Below, in pieces: positions 6,202-7,706 of a stretch of DNA of 7,706 nt; the stretch's first letter is position 1; every line of letters starts with the position of its first letter. The notes under the pieces were generated by a model. It did no database searches. It was given only the letters and a program-made list of their open reading frames with translations, and was not told where the DNA came from. The translations under genes were made by a program, and so were the position numbers. The stretch comes from Bacteroidia bacterium. Lineage in GTDB: Bacteria > Bacteroidota > Bacteroidia > Bacteroidales > UBA12481. The stretch covers positions 1 to 7,706 of the forward strand of contig JAPLDV010000481.1 in NCBI GenBank assembly GCA_026391235.1, read 5' to 3'.

Positions 6202-6221
6202 AGTCCTTGAATATGAGGACT
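6202..6221. promoter_or_regulatory. Inverted repeat in the divergent intergenic region
   Basis: AGTCCT (6202-6207) and AGGACT (6216-6221) are perfect inverted arms around an 8-bp AT-rich spacer, so the centres of the arms lie about 1.3 helical turns apart. It lies between the leftward HTH gene and the rightward XRE gene. XRE repressors bind such sites as dimers, which makes it a candidate operator; no data support this beyond symmetry and position. Confidence 0.4.
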
Positions 6222-6309
6222 GATAGTTTTTACTAGAGAGCGTAAAAGATATAAACAGCGAAAATCAAGAATATTCCAATAAACAAAAAGCATTTATAAT
6301 CAATATATT

Positions 6310-6633
6310 ATGGCAAAGATGGTCGGTCTTATCATAAAGGAGCGCAGGGAGCAAATTCACATGACAAAGTCGGCTTTGTCCAGAGCGCTAGGGTGCACTC
6401 CTCAGAATATTGAATCGCTTGAGCACCGGAAAAGCGTTGACTTTGAGTTGGCTGAACGGTTGTGCGAGATACTGGATTTTGACCTTTTCGCCTACTACCG
6501 TGGGCACTCCTTTGGGATACAGGTTGATAACGAAGAATTACAGCTTAAACTACAGGAAATCAAGGATAAATACACACAGCTCCTTGAAAAGCATACCCTG
6601 TTATTGGAGCGAATTGCCCTGCAAAATAGTTAA
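6310..6633 (+). CDS. XRE-family transcriptional regulator with C-terminal coiled coil
   Basis: Residues about 5-58 form a Cro/CI-type helix-turn-helix: VGLIIKERREQIHMTKSALSR, then recognition-helix region TPQNIESLEHRKS and a closing helix ELAERLCEILDFDLF. Residues about 73-104 (ELQLKLQEIKDKYTQLLEKH and on) are predicted to be a coiled coil, suiting dimer or higher-order assembly. The length of 107 aa is normal for this class. It is transcribed away from the replication unit and separated by a short regulatory gap, the usual place for a phage-like repressor. The P22-type antirepressor at 1412-1942 could act on it (inference). The ATG at 6310 is preceded by AT-rich DNA with no clear ribosome binding site, as is common in Bacteroidota. 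Confidence 0.85.
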   Translation: MAKMVGLIIKERREQIHMTKSALSRALGCTPQNIESLEHRKSVDFELAERLCEILDFDLFAYYRGHSFGIQVDNEELQLKLQEIKDKYTQLLEKHTLLLERIALQNS

Positions 6634-6704
6634 AGCTAAGAAATACAAGCAATTAGTTAAATTAGGTAAATGTGTTTTGAAATTGATAAAAAGTAGATTG
6701 CTGA

Positions 6705-6908
6705 TTTGATGGTTCATTGGGTAGAAACGGTGGGAATACTGAAAGAGAGTTTGCGACAATTTTCGGGAGAGTAGAAGGGTAGAATTTTTATTGGGGATAC
6801 CGGCCTGACAACATCAAAATTTTCACTGAAGAAGGAAAACGACCAAAACTGAGAAATCCGTATTGGATCTGTACCGGATGGACACTTTTATTAAATTTAA
6901 AATATTGA
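6705..6908 (+). pseudogene. Remnant of a protein 3' end, beta-barrel-like C-terminus
   Basis: One plus frame reads FDGSLGRNGGNTEREFATIF and on to a TAG at 6780-6782, then continues in the same frame with NFYWGYRPDNIKIFTEEGK and ends WTLLLNLKY before a TGA at 6906-6908. The text looks like coding sequence; a single change of the TAG to CAG would read through as VEGQNFYW. The alternating hydrophobic end with a final aromatic residue resembles the last strand of outer-membrane beta-barrels. There is no start codon, and a stop lies at 6702-6704. It may be the 3' stump of a host gene that the element interrupted. I do not recognise the family, and chance cannot be excluded for so short a stretch. 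Confidence 0.35.
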
Positions 6909-6934
6909 AATAAAGATCAATGGATAAAAAGATT

Positions 6935-6953
6935 GTGAACTCTCCAGGTTCAC
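6935..6953. repeat. Small hairpin upstream of the rightward terminator
   Basis: GTGAAC (6935-6940) and GTTCAC (6948-6953) pair as a 6-bp stem around 7 bases. It lies inside a 20-codon frame beginning ATGGATAAAAAG at 6920 and ending TGA at 6980-6982, in the terminator stem. It could be part of a leader or of a degraded 3' region; nothing more can be said. Confidence 0.25.
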
Positions 6954-6968
6954 TGAAAAATTATAAAG

Positions 6969-7009
6969 TCCTCATTAACTGAAAGTTAAGTGAGGATTTT
7001 TTCTTTTTT
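6969..7009 (+). terminator. Intrinsic terminator, rightward
   Basis: Left arm TCCTCATTAACT (6969-6980) pairs with AGTTAAGTGAGGA (6984-6996) with one bulged base and a GAA loop. The plus strand then has a T-rich run (TTTTTTCTTTTTT, 6997-7009). It would end transcription coming from the XRE gene or the remnant at 6705-6908, and separates them from the AbiEi gene. Confidence 0.8.
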
Positions 7010-7117
7010 GGATAATTACAAACGATTGATAATCAATTATATACTGAAACCTCCCTGAGGCAAACGTCACAATTACGGCACAAGGATTTGTCAAATCATA
7101 ACTTTATTGAATAGATA

Positions 7118-7156
7118 TTTTGCGAAAAGTATCGAATATCGCTACCTTTCGCAAAA
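7118..7156. promoter_or_regulatory. Inverted repeat just before abiEi, probable autoregulation operator
   Basis: Arms 7118-7130 and 7144-7156 are inverted copies with 12 of 13 positions matching, including a perfect 10-bp core TTTTGCGAAA / TTTCGCAAAA, around a 13-base spacer. The site ends 10 bases before the AbiEi ATG. Characterised AbiEi antitoxins repress their own operon by binding inverted repeats in front of it, so this is the expected operator. It would overlap the promoter or transcript start. A terminal repeat of a mobile element is less likely because only this pair is seen. Confidence 0.65.
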
Positions 7157-7166
7157 CATTACTTTT

Positions 7167-7706
7167 ATGGAAAACGATCAGTCAAACCGAAATCTTGAAG
7201 GTTGGGTAGAAGAGCAACTTTCATTGGGCCGGTATGGATTTTCATTGAACAGTTTGAGGAAATCCTTTGATAAACATTCAGAAACAGCCATCAAATTTGC
7301 ACTGAAAAGGTTGACCGATAAAGGGAAAATAATCTCCGTTTACAAGGGTTACTATCTCATTCTTCCTCCACAGTACACTGGGAAGGGGATTCTGCCTCCG
7401 GCACTTTTCGTGGACCCATTCATGAAGTTTCTGGAAAGGCCGTACTATGTTGCCTTGCTGAATGCCGCTGCCTATCATGGTGCATCCCATCAACAACCGC
7501 AGGAGTATTTTGTAATGACTACTTTCCCGGTTATGCGGGCAACTCAGAAAAGGGGACTGAAGCTGAATTATGTCAGCATCAAAATCATTCCCGAGAAATT
7601 ACTTGAGCAGAAGAAAACGGAAGCAGGATATCTGAATGTTTCCAATTCGGCCCTCACTGCAACCGACCTGGTGCAATTTGAAAAAAGAATTGATGGACTT
7701 AACCGG
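7167..7706 (+). CDS. abiEi: AbiEi-family type IV antitoxin (partial, runs off the right edge)
   Basis: The ATG at 7167-7169 opens a frame that stays open for 180 codons to the end of the window. Residues about 10-65 look like a winged helix (EGWVEEQLSLGRYGFSLNSL, then TAIKFALKRLTDKGKIISVY and GYYLI). Residues about 90-180 carry the hallmark of the AbiEi antitoxin domain: YYVALLNAAAYHGASHQQPQ (93-112) and a downstream strand-helix region with RGLKLNYVSIKII. In AbiE systems AbiEi acts as DNA-binding antitoxin and autorepressor, and the adjacent abiEii gene encodes a nucleotidyltransferase-like toxin; together they cause abortive infection of phages. The missing C-terminus and the toxin should lie just to the right. 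The inverted repeat at 7118-7156 fits autoregulation. The family call is firm; the intactness of the system cannot be judged here. Confidence 0.85.
   Translation, partial: MENDQSNRNLEGWVEEQLSLGRYGFSLNSLRKSFDKHSETAIKFALKRLTDKGKIISVYKGYYLILPPQYTGKGILPPALFVDPFMKFLERPYYVALLNAAAYHGASHQQPQEYFVMTTFPVMRATQKRGLKLNYVSIKIIPEKLLEQKKTEAGYLNVSNSALTATDLVQFEKRIDGLNR

Noticed and set aside
6410..6709. 99-aa plus-strand ORF overlapping the XRE gene
   Set aside because: It runs in another frame of the XRE gene and continues into AT-rich DNA; its composition is not protein-like.
6869..6877. Lone CTGTACCGG outside the array
   Set aside because: It matches the array motif, but a single 5-mer core elsewhere in the window is expected by chance, and several other isolated TGTAC sites occur (for example at 602).
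6920..6982. 20-codon ORF ending inside the terminator stem, as in an attenuator leader peptide
   Set aside because: It has no run of regulatory codons, no biosynthetic gene follows, and no alternative antiterminator pairing is evident. It is too short to support.
7118..7156. Inverted repeat as the end of an insertion sequence
   Set aside because: No transposase and no second copy of the repeat are visible in the window; its position just before the AbiEi ATG fits an operator better.
7278..7496. 72-aa minus-strand ORF
   Set aside because: It is antisense to the AbiEi coding region, which has strong family motifs in the plus frame.

Overview
The window looks like part of a Bacteroidota (Bacteroidetes) chromosome that carries the replication and regulatory module of a phage-like or other mobile element. 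The signs are moderate GC, few Shine-Dalgarno-like sites before the ATGs, AT-rich intergenic gaps, a P22-type antirepressor, a DnaG-type primase fused to a helicase-like ATPase, and several small proteins of the kind that accompany these modules. No integrase, portal, terminase, tRNA, rRNA or CRISPR is visible, so the type of element (prophage, satellite or integrative element) stays open.

Layout. Positions 1-6036 form one leftward (minus-strand) transcription unit. In order of transcription it holds a small helix-turn-helix protein (6036-5794), a 73-aa protein (5763-5542), the primase-ATPase (5476-2729, with its tail out of frame at 2742-2302), and a 145-bp array of ten TGTAC motifs (2135-2279). 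It continues with a small ORF without an ATG that overlaps the next start, the antirepressor (1942-1412), and 73-, 219- and 158-aa proteins. A strong intrinsic terminator lies at 1-41. A divergent XRE-family regulator (6310-6633, plus strand) faces this unit across a 273-bp gap. The gap and the start of the leftward unit hold a 6+6 inverted repeat and three TGTGT(G/A)A direct repeats spaced 11 bp apart. Together this looks like a compact repressor/antirepressor switch driving a replication module.

The unit shows signs of decay. A perfect 7-bp tandem duplication (2743-2756) throws the last 146 residues of the primase-ATPase out of frame. Removing one copy restores a single 1055-aa protein ending in an SSB-like DEKLPF tip. 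A second, single-base loss in an A-run (600-602) would explain why the 219-aa gene runs 92 bases into its neighbour instead of ending in an ATGA overlap.

Right side. After the XRE gene comes about 530 bases without an intact gene. It holds an apparent remnant of a protein 3' end with a beta-barrel-like C-terminus (6705-6908), a small hairpin, an intrinsic terminator (6969-7009) and a 13-bp-arm inverted repeat (7118-7156). The repeat sits directly in front of an AbiEi-family antitoxin gene that runs off the right edge (7167-7706). Its toxin partner AbiEii would be expected just outside the window.
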